Of a stretch of DNA of 23,451 bases, positions 6,977 through 14,595 are shown in pieces. The first letter of the stretch is position 1, and every line of letters begins with the position of its first letter. The notes under the pieces are model-generated. The model did not search any database and was not told the origin of the DNA. It saw nothing but the letters and a program-made list of their open reading frames with translations. Source of the stretch: RYN-433 sp036558265 (lineage in GTDB: Bacteria; Planctomycetota; Phycisphaerae; Tepidisphaerales; Tepidisphaeraceae); NCBI GenBank assembly GCA_036558265.1, contig DATBFY010000045.1, positions 1-23,451 of the forward strand, in the 5' to 3' direction. The translations under genes and the position numbers were made by a program.

Positions 6977-7714
6977 ATGGCCTCACTGCTCGATCGAATT
7001 GCCCGCCGGATCTCGCCGATCCGGGTTCAACCCAAGTTCCCCGGCGCGATCGACTCCTACCCGAGCACGCTCCTCTCGATCGATCAGCACGCCCCGCCCC
7101 CGCGCCGGTTGATCGACCTGACGTTCAAAGCCGTCTATGCGGCGATGGACGAGGTGAACCTCGATCACCTGCGCCGCGAGCGCGCCAGCGTCCCGGAGTG
7201 GTTCTCGATCTGGCCGGGCGAGCATTACCTGCTGCTGGCGGCGCTGGTGAAGGTGATGCAGCCCAGGGTGGCGATCGAGATCGGAACGGATTCGGGGTTG
7301 TCGGCGCTGTGCATGAAACAGTATTTGCCGGCGGACGGGCGGATCGTCACGTTCGACCTGATCCCGTGGCAGCAGGTGGACGGAAAGGACCTGGTCGAAT
7401 CGGATTTTGCCGACGGGCGGCTCGAGCAGCGCCTGGTGGACCTGGGGGATCCGGCGAAGTTCGAAGCGAACCGGGAGCTGATCGCGTCGGCGGAGTTGTT
7501 TTTCATCGACGGGCCGAAGAACGTGACGTTCGAGGAATCGCTGATGCGGCAGTTGGCGACGGTGAACTTCGCCAAGCCGCCGATCCTGATGTTCGACGAC
7601 ACGCGACTGCCGTCGATGCTCAAGTTCTGGCGCGAGCTGACGTACCCGAAGCTGGACCTGACCAGCTTCGGACACTGGAGCGGGACGGGATTGGTGGAGT
7701 TGGCGGGCGCCTGA
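6977..7714 (+). CDS. Class I SAM-dependent methyltransferase, O-methyltransferase-like
   Basis: The 245-residue product shows motif I as VAIEIGTDSGLSALCM near residue 96, an acidic strand-two residue in VTFDLIP near 120, FFIDGPKN near 175 (the FIDGDH-like position of CmcI/caffeoyl-type O-methyltransferases) and PPILMFDDT near 205. This order matches class I O-methyltransferases, although metal ligands are not certain. The ATG at 6977 has AGGAG six bases upstream, strong support for this start over an earlier non-ATG codon that would overlap the previous gene. It is the last plus-strand gene before a convergent junction and shares a hairpin with the GNAT gene. Substrate unknown. Confidence 0.85.
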   Translation: MASLLDRIARRISPIRVQPKFPGAIDSYPSTLLSIDQHAPPPRRLIDLTFKAVYAAMDEVNLDHLRRERASVPEWFSIWPGEHYLLLAALVKVMQPRVAIEIGTDSGLSALCMKQYLPADGRIVTFDLIPWQQVDGKDLVESDFADGRLEQRLVDLGDPAKFEANRELIASAELFFIDGPKNVTFEESLMRQLATVNFAKPPILMFDDTRLPSMLKFWRELTYPKLDLTSFGHWSGTGLVELAGA

Positions 7715-7724
7715 GCAGGGCGCT

Positions 7725-7748
7725 GCGCGCGGATCATCGCCCGCGCGC
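7725..7748. terminator. GC-rich hairpin between convergent genes
   Basis: GCGCGCGG at 7725-7732 and CCGCGCGC at 7741-7748 form a perfect 8-base stem with an 8-base loop. It spans the stop codon of the GNAT gene and follows the methyltransferase stop codon by 10 bases. It lacks a T tract but is well placed to end transcription from both sides. Confidence 0.5.
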
Positions 7749-8309
7749 TGAATTGTGCAGCACGCCGACCGTTTGAAACCACTCGGGTGTTGCGTCGGGG
7801 TTTCGCTCGATCGTCATCCCGAGGCGTCGCATGACGCCGATCGACGCGGCGTTCAAATGTTCCGTGGTCGCGACCACCCGCGCCGCGCGAAGTTCGTCAA
7901 ACGCAAAGGCGGCCATCGCACGCGCCGCTTCGGTCGCGTAGCCCGCGCGCCGATGGGTCGATTCGATGGCCCAGAACAAGCCCAGCTCGGCGGTAAAGAG
8001 GTCGCGTTCTGCACCTTCCCGGGCGTGTGAGCCGACGGACGGCAGCTTGCCGAATGGCCCGAAGCTCGGCACCAGGCCGACCGAGCCGATGATTCGGCCG
8101 CCGTCGACCAGCGTGATCGCGTAATCTCCGTAAGGCGGTTGGCGCAGGCGCGCGAGCGCCGCGTAATTGCGCACGGTCCAGTCCAGCCAGGCGCGGCGTG
8201 CGGCCAGCGACTCCCTGCCGAAGCAGTCGTCAAGCAGCCGCGATATCGCGTCCAGGTCCCCCTCGGCGAACGGGCGGATGCAAAGCCGGGGTGTTCGAAT
8301 CGGCCACAT
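7734..8309 (-). CDS. GNAT family N-acetyltransferase, RimJ/RimL-like
   Basis: This 191-residue enzyme belongs to the GNAT superfamily, which transfers acetyl from acetyl-CoA to an amine. The start 'IRTPRLCIRPF' is typical of RimJ/RimL-like members. The acetyl-CoA loop appears as HRRAGYATEAA near residue 115, and the C-terminal block 'NAASIGVMRRLGM' near 152 is also typical. It starts only 15 bases after the stop codon of the oxidoreductase gene, so it is probably co-transcribed with it and with the ATP-grasp/peptidase pair further upstream. A GNAT beside an ATP-grasp ligase and a peptidase could modify a peptide or amino compound, but this is inference; general amine or antibiotic acetylation is equally possible. 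Confidence 0.87.
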   Translation of the reverse strand: MWPIRTPRLCIRPFAEGDLDAISRLLDDCFGRESLAARRAWLDWTVRNYAALARLRQPPYGDYAITLVDGGRIIGSVGLVPSFGPFGKLPSVGSHAREGAERDLFTAELGLFWAIESTHRRAGYATEAARAMAAFAFDELRAARVVATTEHLNAASIGVMRRLGMTIERNPDATPEWFQTVGVLHNSARGR

Positions 8310-8324
8310 GACGCGTTGCCGAAC

Positions 8325-9833
8325 CTAAGTCAGATACCCCCGCCGCTGCTCCGGCCGGATGATCCGATCGGCCTCGGGCGCGTTGGTCGCCTTCATGTGC
8401 TGGCCATCCCATTCCACCTCATGTCCCAGGCGCAGCGTCATCACGCCCGCCAGGCCGATCTCGGTGAGGTGCCCCCCGAAGTCGAAGTCCGACCAGGCGT
8501 CGCCCTGACCCTTGCACGCGTTCACCCACTCCTGCATGTGGCTGATCTTGCGCGGCAGGGTGACGGGGATCTCCTTGGTCGGCTCGTGCTGGAGAACGTC
8601 CTTGAGCTTCGGGTCGTCGTTCAGCTTGATCAGCGCGCCCACGTTCCACGGGTTGCTGTAGAGGATGCCCTTCTCGCCGATGATCAGGCTCCCGCCAGTG
8701 GGCGGTTTCTTGTAGATCTGGATGACATCCTTGAGGATCTCGTCCGACGGTCGAGGGCCGCCGTCGTACCAGTGGACGGTCACGGCGTCGAGCGGCCGCG
8801 CGGGATTGCTGCCCTGGCGGGCCGGGAAGTGCATCGTGAGCTGGTTGGTCGACCCGTAGCTCTCCATGCCGAGCTTGGTGCCCGCCACCTCGATCCGCGT
8901 CGCGTAGGTCAGCTCCAGCGACCGCATCGCCGTGTTGAAGATGTGACAGGTGAAGTCGGCCAGTTGCCCGTTGCCGAAGTCGAACCACCCGCGCCAGGCG
9001 AACGGGTGGTAGATCCCGCGCTTGAACGGGCGATAGGGCGATGGCCCGCACCAGAAATCCCAGTTGAACCCGACCGGAACCGCGTCTTCGCCATGCGGCC
9101 GCTCCATCGCGTGCGGGAACCCGCCGCCGTCAAGCCACGCGTGGACCTCGTGCACTTGCCCGAGCGCGCCAGCGCGGATCAGCTCGACGCTGCGCCGCAG
9201 CGAGGCCTCGGCGCTGCCCTGGTTTCCCATCTGCGTGGCGACCTTGGGATTGGCGCGTGCCAGTTCGCGCAGCTCGCGCGCCTCGGCGATCGAGTGGGTC
9301 AGCGGTTTCTCGCAGTAGACGTGCTTGCCCGCCTTGATGAACGCGCGGCAGAGCGGCGCGTGCCAGTGGTCGGGCGTGCCGATCAGCACGGCGTCGAACG
9401 TCTTGAGCACCGCGTCGTCAAGCAGCTTGCGGTAATCGTTGTAACTCTTGGCCTTCGCGATGGCCGCCCCGCCTTCCTGGTAGCCCTTGGCGACCTGCCC
9501 CTCATCGACATCGCAGAGGCCCACGACCGACTGGTTGCACGAGAGCAGGTTCCGCATGTCGTAGCGGCCCTGTCCGCCCGAACCGACGAGGACGACGCGC
9601 AGCTTGTCGTTCTGGGTGGTCGCCGCCGCCGAGGTGGCCGCTTGCGGCTTGGCGGTCTCCGCCTTCGCATCAGTCTTCTGTGGTTCCGCCTTCTGTTTTT
9701 CGTCGTCCTTCGAATCCGCCGCCGCCAGCAGCGCCGGCGCGCCGAGCATCGCCGCTGCTGCGGCCGAGCCGCGCTGGATAAACGTTCGCCGGGAAGTGTT
9801 GGAATTGCCGCCGCCGTCGCCAAAGTTGCTCAT
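8325..9833 (-). CDS. Gfo/Idh/MocA family oxidoreductase with twin-arginine signal
   Basis: The 502-residue protein carries a twin-arginine signal (SRRTFIQ, Arg15-Arg16, then an Ala-rich hydrophobic stretch to about residue 39), so it should be exported folded. A Lys/Ala/Glu/Thr-rich linker (40-75) precedes the Rossmann NAD(P)-binding domain with GSGGQG (85-90) and the hallmark EKPLTHS (175-181). The C-terminal half is the substrate domain. Family members oxidise or reduce sugars and cyclitols, or act as NAD-dependent glycosidases; this exported planctomycete type is abundant but mostly uncharacterised. The ATG at 9833 is preferred to a TTG two codons earlier. It begins 40 bases after the ATP-grasp gene and 15 bases before the GNAT gene, suggesting one transcript. 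Confidence 0.9.
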   Translation of the reverse strand: MSNFGDGGGNSNTSRRTFIQRGSAAAAAMLGAPALLAAADSKDDEKQKAEPQKTDAKAETAKPQAATSAAATTQNDKLRVVLVGSGGQGRYDMRNLLSCNQSVVGLCDVDEGQVAKGYQEGGAAIAKAKSYNDYRKLLDDAVLKTFDAVLIGTPDHWHAPLCRAFIKAGKHVYCEKPLTHSIAEARELRELARANPKVATQMGNQGSAEASLRRSVELIRAGALGQVHEVHAWLDGGGFPHAMERPHGEDAVPVGFNWDFWCGPSPYRPFKRGIYHPFAWRGWFDFGNGQLADFTCHIFNTAMRSLELTYATRIEVAGTKLGMESYGSTNQLTMHFPARQGSNPARPLDAVTVHWYDGGPRPSDEILKDVIQIYKKPPTGGSLIIGEKGILYSNPWNVGALIKLNDDPKLKDVLQHEPTKEIPVTLPRKISHMQEWVNACKGQGDAWSDFDFGGHLTEIGLAGVMTLRLGHEVEWDGQHMKATNAPEADRIIRPEQRRGYLT

Positions 9834-9873
9834 CGCCAAGGGATACCCGGAAGCGGCTGGGCTTGTTGAACGC

Positions 9874-10920
9874 TCAGCTCAGGATCCGTGGCGAGTACTG
9901 AAGTCCCAGCGTGCAGATCTGCTGCAACAACCGATCGTACTCGACCCCCGCCGCCGCGGCGCTGTCGGCGAAGTCCTCGCCGTGGGCGAGTTGCGGGTTG
10001 GGGTTGGCTTCGAGCAGGTAGAGCTCCCCCTCGCTGGTCATGCGGAAGTCGAGGCGGGCGTAGCCGGTAAGCCCCAGGATGCGGTAGATCCGCTTGCACA
10101 GGTGCGGGATCAGCTTCTCGTGCCCGGCGGGCAGGTCGGTCGCCTGCCGCGTGGTGATCCCCCACCGCCGCTGGTATGACGAGTCCCACTTGGCCTTCTC
10201 GGTCGCCATGACGGGCATGTCGCCCGGGGCCTTCTCGAAGAGCAGCTCCCATACCGGAAAGGTGCTCAGGCGGAGGTTGCCCATGACCCCGACGTACAGC
10301 TCCCGCCCTTCGATGTACTGCTCGGCGATCGCGTACGTCCCCAGCGCCTCGTGAATGTATTTGACGCGTTCCTTCAGCTCGTCGTCGCCGTGGACGAGGG
10401 ACGATTGCGCGATGCCGACCGAGCCCTCGACGTTGACGCTCTTGACCACCAGCGGGAACCCCAGCTTTTTCGGCCGGGCGACCTGCCTTCGCCGCGGGAA
10501 GACCGCGAAAGCCGGCACGTGGATCCGGTGGTAGGCCATGATCTTCTTGGTCAGCGCCTTGTCCCGCGCCAGGGTCATCCCGCGCGGGTTGCAGCCGGTG
10601 TAGGGCTGCTCGATCAGCTCCAGGTAGCTGACCACGTGCTGGTCGAAGACGTGGAAGTCGCGGAACCCCTCGAGCAGGTTAAATGCAATGTGAGGATGGA
10701 AGGCGTCCACTGAATTGCGGATCACCGCCAGGTCATCCTGCACGCCCAGCTTGTAGACCTCATGACCCAGGCGCGTCAGGGCGGTACAGACGTCCAGCTC
10801 GGTCTTGAAGGGGGCGATCTCGCCAACCGTCATACCCTCGACCGATTCGGGCGGCACCAGCGGCTTGTCCATCAGGACCAGGACGCGCAACGGCTTGGGC
10901 TTGGCTCGTGCCTTGCTCAT
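9874..10920 (-). CDS. ATP-grasp ligase resembling D-alanine-D-alanine ligase
   Basis: The 348-residue product has an ATP-grasp fold close to Ddl: NLLEG (81-85), ARDKALTKK near 118, the nucleotide-binding PLVVKSVNVEGSVGI (156-170), AEQYIEGREL (199-208), ARLDFR near 288, and the metal/substrate block LLEANPNPQL near 302-311. True Ddl enzymes end this block with NTxPGMT, so the acceptor is likely different. ATP-grasp ligases join a carboxylate to an amine through an acyl-phosphate. The ATG at 10920 overlaps the stop of the upstream peptidase gene by four bases (ATGA), a sign of translational coupling. The first ten residues are basic. Best reading: an amino-acid or peptide ligase working with the peptidase; substrate unknown. 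Confidence 0.88.
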   Translation of the reverse strand: MSKARAKPKPLRVLVLMDKPLVPPESVEGMTVGEIAPFKTELDVCTALTRLGHEVYKLGVQDDLAVIRNSVDAFHPHIAFNLLEGFRDFHVFDQHVVSYLELIEQPYTGCNPRGMTLARDKALTKKIMAYHRIHVPAFAVFPRRRQVARPKKLGFPLVVKSVNVEGSVGIAQSSLVHGDDELKERVKYIHEALGTYAIAEQYIEGRELYVGVMGNLRLSTFPVWELLFEKAPGDMPVMATEKAKWDSSYQRRWGITTRQATDLPAGHEKLIPHLCKRIYRILGLTGYARLDFRMTSEGELYLLEANPNPQLAHGEDFADSAAAAGVEYDRLLQQICTLGLQYSPRILS

Positions 10921-11939
10921 AACGCCACCCGATGATGCCCGCCGTGCAGGTAGTTCATGGTCTGCACGGTGACCATGACGATGCTTTCGAGCGTGGTGAG
11001 CTCGCGCGGATTTGTCAGGCGCAGCCGCAATTCTCGACATCGTTTGATAATATCGTCCAGAACTTTGTCGATCGTGTACTGATATTCACCCGTCCATCGC
11101 GCGACCAGGCGCCGCAGCTCGGGTTTGATCTGCCGCAAAAACTTCGCTGCCGAAGGACGCCGCTTGAATTTCGGGTCGCTGGAAAACAGGCGGCGCAGGT
11201 CGTTGTCGTAGAAGTCGGGCCACTTCTGATAATGCGCGCGGCGGAGCTCGTAATGTTCGCGCAGCGTCTGGCTCAAACGATTGAGCGGGTCGATCTGCTT
11301 GCGGGAAGTAATTGCCGGGCGCTGGCCCTGGATTTCGGCCATCAGCTCGTCCACGTATTCGAGCTTCTTCATCGCGGGCCAGTCGCGGTAACGGGTGCGC
11401 CAGCGCGAGGAGGGGTTGAGCCAGACGGCAAACGTCTCGGCGAAATCCTCGCTGGGGTGGCTTTGCGCGTACCACATGTCCAGGTGCTGGACGTAGCTGC
11501 GGGAAAACGGCTTGGGCTGGTAGTACTTGGGGTAAGGCGCGGCGGCAGAACCGAACAATTCCTGCCATTTCCGCCGGTAATGCAGACGATAGGCGTTCTC
11601 GAGCGTGTGGCCGGTCTCATGGCGGAGGATGCGCATGCACTGGCGCTCGCCCCAGCCTTCGACCTCCAGCATCTGTCGTTTTTCGAGGCGGGCCAGGCGC
11701 GGATGGGCGAGGTAGAACGGGATCGCGATGCCCGGGTGCCCGTCGGGGCTGAACCATTCCGAGGAAAGCCAGAAGTAAGGCTTGAAGCTGATGCCACGCG
11801 CGTCCAGCTCGCCATAGAGGCGATCGATCCGGTCCTCGACGAAGGTCCCCTCGATCCTGAGCCGCAGGTCGCGGAAGCGCAAATCCAGGAGCTGCTGGTC
11901 GCTAAGGGTGTCGAGTTCGGCGGGGAAGACCTTGGCCAC
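10917..11939 (-). CDS. Putative zinc-dependent metallopeptidase (HExxH, gluzincin-like)
   Basis: The protein contains RILRHETGHTLENAY with the HExxH zinc motif (His107, Glu108, His111 in the 340-residue form) and a downstream HPSEDFAETFAVWL block whose Glu164 or Glu168 could be the third ligand. I recall this as the 'putative zinc-binding metallopeptidase' family found beside ATP-grasp genes in other bacteria; I cannot verify that here. No signal peptide is seen, so it should act in the cytosol. The C-terminal third is rich in Arg, Lys and long helices. The start is uncertain: a TTG at 12002 is the longest possible, but a GTG at 11939 sits just after a good promoter (TTGTCA-N17-TATTTT), and the codons between look less coding-like. 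Confidence 0.82.
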   Translation of the reverse strand: MAKVFPAELDTLSDQQLLDLRFRDLRLRIEGTFVEDRIDRLYGELDARGISFKPYFWLSSEWFSPDGHPGIAIPFYLAHPRLARLEKRQMLEVEGWGERQCMRILRHETGHTLENAYRLHYRRKWQELFGSAAAPYPKYYQPKPFSRSYVQHLDMWYAQSHPSEDFAETFAVWLNPSSRWRTRYRDWPAMKKLEYVDELMAEIQGQRPAITSRKQIDPLNRLSQTLREHYELRRAHYQKWPDFYDNDLRRLFSSDPKFKRRPSAAKFLRQIKPELRRLVARWTGEYQYTIDKVLDDIIKRCRELRLRLTNPRELTTLESIVMVTVQTMNYLHGGHHRVAL

Positions 11940-11951
11940 GGAAGTGGGGTG

Positions 11952-11980
11952 AAAATAGCGGCCAAATCCGGAGATGACAA
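11952..11980 (-). promoter_or_regulatory. Predicted promoter for the peptidase/ATP-grasp operon
   Basis: On the minus strand TTGTCA (11980-11975) and TATTTT (11957-11952) are separated by 17 bases. Transcription would start about six bases before the GTG at 11939, giving an almost leaderless mRNA. It lies back to back with the larB promoter without overlap. Confidence 0.5.
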
Positions 11981-11984
11981 ATGG

Positions 11985-12013
11985 TTCCCGTCGCTGCGGC
12001 AAACGTCTAGAAT
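11985..12013 (+). promoter_or_regulatory. Predicted promoter for larB, leaderless
   Basis: TAGAAT at 12008-12013 ends six bases before the GTG start at 12020. A weak -35 (TTCCCG, 11985-11990) lies 17 bases upstream of it. The start codon would coincide with the transcript start. Confidence 0.42.
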
Positions 12014-12019
12014 CCGGAT

Positions 12020-12811
12020 GTGAACGTCGACCAAATCAGAGCTCTATTAGCAGCGGTCGCGAGTGGCGAAGCGACGATAGAAACCGCCCTCCAGCGGCTG
12101 AGGGCGCTACCCTTCGAAAACCTTGAATTCGCGACCGTCGATCACCACCGTCAGCTTCGCTGCGGCCATCCGGAGGTGATCTTCTGCCACGGCAAGACCG
12201 TCGAGCAGGTGATGGAGATCGCCAAGCGACTGGCAGGGGATGGGGCCGGGGTGCTGGCGACGCGCGCGTCCGCAGAGCAGCAGGCGGCGCTGCGGCGGGA
12301 GTTTCCGGGGGCGATCGTCAATGAGATCGGAAGGGGGGTGTTGATTGAAAGTCAGAAAAACGAGAAACGAGAAACGACACGGGAGGAGCGGGCGGGGCAT
12401 GTTACGGTCGTATGTGCGGGGACTTCGGATCTCCCGGTAGCCGAGGAGGCGGCTCTGACGCTGCGGTCGATGCGCGTGCCGGTGGTGCGGATCAATGACG
12501 TGGGCGTCAGCGGGTTGCATCGGTTGTTCCCGCATGTGGAGCGGTTGCAGGCCTCGTGCGCGGTAGTGGCGATCGCGGGGATGGAAGGGGCGCTGCCGAG
12601 CGTGATCGGGGGGCTGGTCGCCTGCCCGGTCTTCGCCGTGCCGACCTCGGTCGGCTACGGCGCGAACCTGGGCGGGCTGGCGGCGATGCTCGGGATGCTC
12701 AACTCGTGCGCGTCGAACATCAGCGTCGTCAATATCGATAACGGTTTTGGCGCGGCGTACTCGGCGGGGCTGGTCTGGCAGCAGGTTCGCAAGGCGGCAA
12801 AAGAGGAGTAG
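12020..12811 (+). CDS. larB: LarB, pyridinium-3,5-biscarboxylate mononucleotide synthase (nickel-pincer cofactor)
   Basis: The 263-residue protein matches LarB, the first enzyme of nickel-pincer nucleotide cofactor synthesis, which carboxylates and hydrolyses nicotinic acid adenine dinucleotide. Its PurE-like half is clear: CAGTSDLPVAEEA near residue 132, DVGVSGLHRL, AIAGMEGALPSVIGGL, AVPTSVGYGANLGG and VVNIDNGFGAAYSAG. Residues 110-125 are an unusual Lys/Glu/Arg/Thr insert coded by an A-rich stretch with a 7-base tandem repeat (about 12359-12377). The GTG start at 12020 lies directly after a -10 box. nnrD begins five bases after the stop codon. larA, larC and larE are not in the window, so the cofactor's user is elsewhere or the pathway is split. 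Confidence 0.92.
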   Translation: MNVDQIRALLAAVASGEATIETALQRLRALPFENLEFATVDHHRQLRCGHPEVIFCHGKTVEQVMEIAKRLAGDGAGVLATRASAEQQAALRREFPGAIVNEIGRGVLIESQKNEKRETTREERAGHVTVVCAGTSDLPVAEEAALTLRSMRVPVVRINDVGVSGLHRLFPHVERLQASCAVVAIAGMEGALPSVIGGLVACPVFAVPTSVGYGANLGGLAAMLGMLNSCASNISVVNIDNGFGAAYSAGLVWQQVRKAAKEE

Positions 12812-12816
12812 CGCGA

Positions 12817-13713
12817 ATGGACCTGGAGCGCGTGGATCGACCGGCGGCTTTACCGCCGCGGCCGCACGATGCCAACAAGGGCACATTCGGGCGCGTGGTG
12901 ATCGTCGGGGGGAATGACGAGATGATCGGCGCACCGGTGCTCGCCGGGATGGCCGCGCTGCGCATGGGCGCGGGTCTGGTGCAGGTCGCAATGCCGCAAT
13001 CGGTGTTGCCGGCGGCGCTGTCGGTCTGCCCGGAACTGATCGGGATGGGGCTTGAAGTGCCGAAGGACAACGAGCGCCTGACCGAGGCCGCGCAGAAGGC
13101 GGACGCCCTGGTGGTCGGGCCCGGACTGGGCACATCGGACCGCGCGCGAGAGCGGTTTGAATCGCTGGTTTCGCTCGATAAGCCGATGGTCGTGGACGCC
13201 GACGGATTGAACATCCTGGCATCGATGAAACATTGGCCGGCGGCGACGTTCAAGGCCAAGGCGGTGCTGACACCTCATCCCGGTGAGATGCGGCGCCTGG
13301 CGGCACTGTTGCCGCCGGACGAGGCGGGGACATGGATGGGCGCGGGCCCGATCCCTTCGGACGAGCGGAGCCGGATCGACGTCGCTGCCGCGGCGGCGCG
13401 AGCTTTCGGTCAAGTCATGGTGCTCAAGGGGCACCGGACGATCGTCACGGACGGCCGGCGGCTCTACATCAACACGACCGGCGATTCGACGCTGTCGAAG
13501 GCCGGCACGGGTGATATCCTCAGCGGCGTGCTCGGGGCGCTGCTCGGGCAGCGGATGGACGACTTCGATGCCGCGACGCTGGCGACCTGGCTCCACGGGA
13601 AGGCCGGCGAGATTGCCGGAGCGACCTATGGCCGCCGCAGCGCGCTGGGGCGCGAAGTGATCGATTGCCTGGCGCAGGCGATCGGGGAGCGTGAGTCGGA
13701 GCAGGGGGGGTAG
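12817..13713 (+). CDS. nnrD: ADP/ATP-dependent NAD(P)H-hydrate dehydratase
   Basis: This 298-residue enzyme is the ribokinase-like dehydratase that restores NAD(P)H from its damaged hydrate using ADP or ATP. Key blocks are GRVVIVGGNDEMIGAP (26-40), GPGLG (101-105), DADGLNIL (127-134), LTPHPGEM (151-158), KGHRTIVTDG near 204 and the catalytic SKAGTGDILSGVLGALL with Asp233. The NnrE epimerase domain often fused in front is missing, so this is a stand-alone NnrD. The start is supported by GAGGAG inside the end of larB, about eight bases before the ATG, and the 5-base gap indicates a common transcript with larB. Confidence 0.93.
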   Translation: MDLERVDRPAALPPRPHDANKGTFGRVVIVGGNDEMIGAPVLAGMAALRMGAGLVQVAMPQSVLPAALSVCPELIGMGLEVPKDNERLTEAAQKADALVVGPGLGTSDRARERFESLVSLDKPMVVDADGLNILASMKHWPAATFKAKAVLTPHPGEMRRLAALLPPDEAGTWMGAGPIPSDERSRIDVAAAAARAFGQVMVLKGHRTIVTDGRRLYINTTGDSTLSKAGTGDILSGVLGALLGQRMDDFDAATLATWLHGKAGEIAGATYGRRSALGREVIDCLAQAIGERESEQGG

Positions 13714-13757
13714 GCGCCTGCAGTTTCCGACGGCGTGCGGCGCGTGCGCGCTGATCT

Positions 13758-13763
13758 TACAAT
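13758..13763 (+). promoter_or_regulatory. Predicted -10 box just before the ABC ATPase gene
   Basis: TACAAT lies eight bases before the ATG at 13772, the same placement as at 5685 and 12008. No convincing -35 is seen. It may give an internal leaderless transcript for the ABC gene in addition to read-through from nnrD. Confidence 0.35.
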
Positions 13764-13771
13764 CCCTACCA

Positions 13772-14587
13772 ATGACTCCTGCCATCCGCCTCGAAAATGT
13801 CGGCCTGCGCCGCGGCGACACCTGGATCCTGCGTGGGATCAACTGGCAGGTGCCGACCGGGGCATGCGCGGCGATCCTGGGCCCCAATGGCAGTGGCAAG
13901 TCCACGCTGACGCGGATTCTTGCCTGCCATTATTGGCCGACGGAAGGGGATTCGTCGGTCCTCGGGGCGCAGTTCGGGGATGCGAACCTGCTCGAGCTTC
14001 GCAAGTCGATTCGCCTGGTTCAACCGGCCGGGCCGTACGACATCGATGCCGAGTTGACCGCGCACCAAGTCGTTCTGACCGGGTTCTTCGGCACGCTGGG
14101 CTTATATGATGTGACCGACGCCACCATGGAAGCCGAGGCGGACCGGTTGCTCAGGCAGGTTGGTTTGGCGCATGTGCGCGATCACGTCTACGCCACGCTC
14201 TCCAGCGGCGAACGGGTGCGGAACCTGATCGCGCGGGCGCTGGCGCGGGAGCCGAAGCTGCTCTTATTGGACGAGCCGACCTCGGGCTTGGATTTGCTTG
14301 CGCGAGAGCAGGTGCTCGCCACCGTGCAGGCACTCTTCGAGGGCGAATCCAATCCACCGACGGTCGTGTTTATCACTCACCATGTCGAGGAGTTGCCGCC
14401 CGCGACGACACACATTCTTCTATTAGATCAGGGGCGATCCGCCGCGCAGGGGCCACCGAGGGAGGTCCTCACGAACGCTACACTTTCCCGGGTTTACCGC
14501 TGCCCGGTGGAAGTCCGGGTAGACGGGGGCCGGTATTACGTTCAGGTCCACCCGACCGCCTGGCGCGGTTTACTGCACCGGGCGTAA
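13772..14587 (+). CDS. ABC transporter ATP-binding protein
   Basis: The 271-residue product is a complete single ABC ATPase: Walker A GPNGSGKST (37-45), Q-loop Gln84, signature LSSGE (143-147), Walker B LLLLDE (163-168), D-loop SGLD and switch His203 in ITHHVEE. The overall style is close to YlmA/ModF-type ATPases and to iron/molybdate importer ATPases. No permease or binding protein is adjacent, so it is an orphan ATPase here; partners may be elsewhere or it may have a non-transport role. The ATG at 13772 lies right after a TACAAT box; an upstream start at 13691 would overlap nnrD. The gene lies 58 bases after nnrD and may share its transcript. Confidence 0.9.
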   Translation: MTPAIRLENVGLRRGDTWILRGINWQVPTGACAAILGPNGSGKSTLTRILACHYWPTEGDSSVLGAQFGDANLLELRKSIRLVQPAGPYDIDAELTAHQVVLTGFFGTLGLYDVTDATMEAEADRLLRQVGLAHVRDHVYATLSSGERVRNLIARALAREPKLLLLDEPTSGLDLLAREQVLATVQALFEGESNPPTVVFITHHVEELPPATTHILLLDQGRSAAQGPPREVLTNATLSRVYRCPVEVRVDGGRYYVQVHPTAWRGLLHRA

Positions 14588-14595
14588 TTCCCGGA

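Noticed and set aside
8139..9869. A 576-codon plus-strand open frame opposite the oxidoreductase
   Set aside because: The minus strand carries a clear twin-arginine signal and Gfo/Idh/MocA motifs. The plus frame is a shadow of biased codons.
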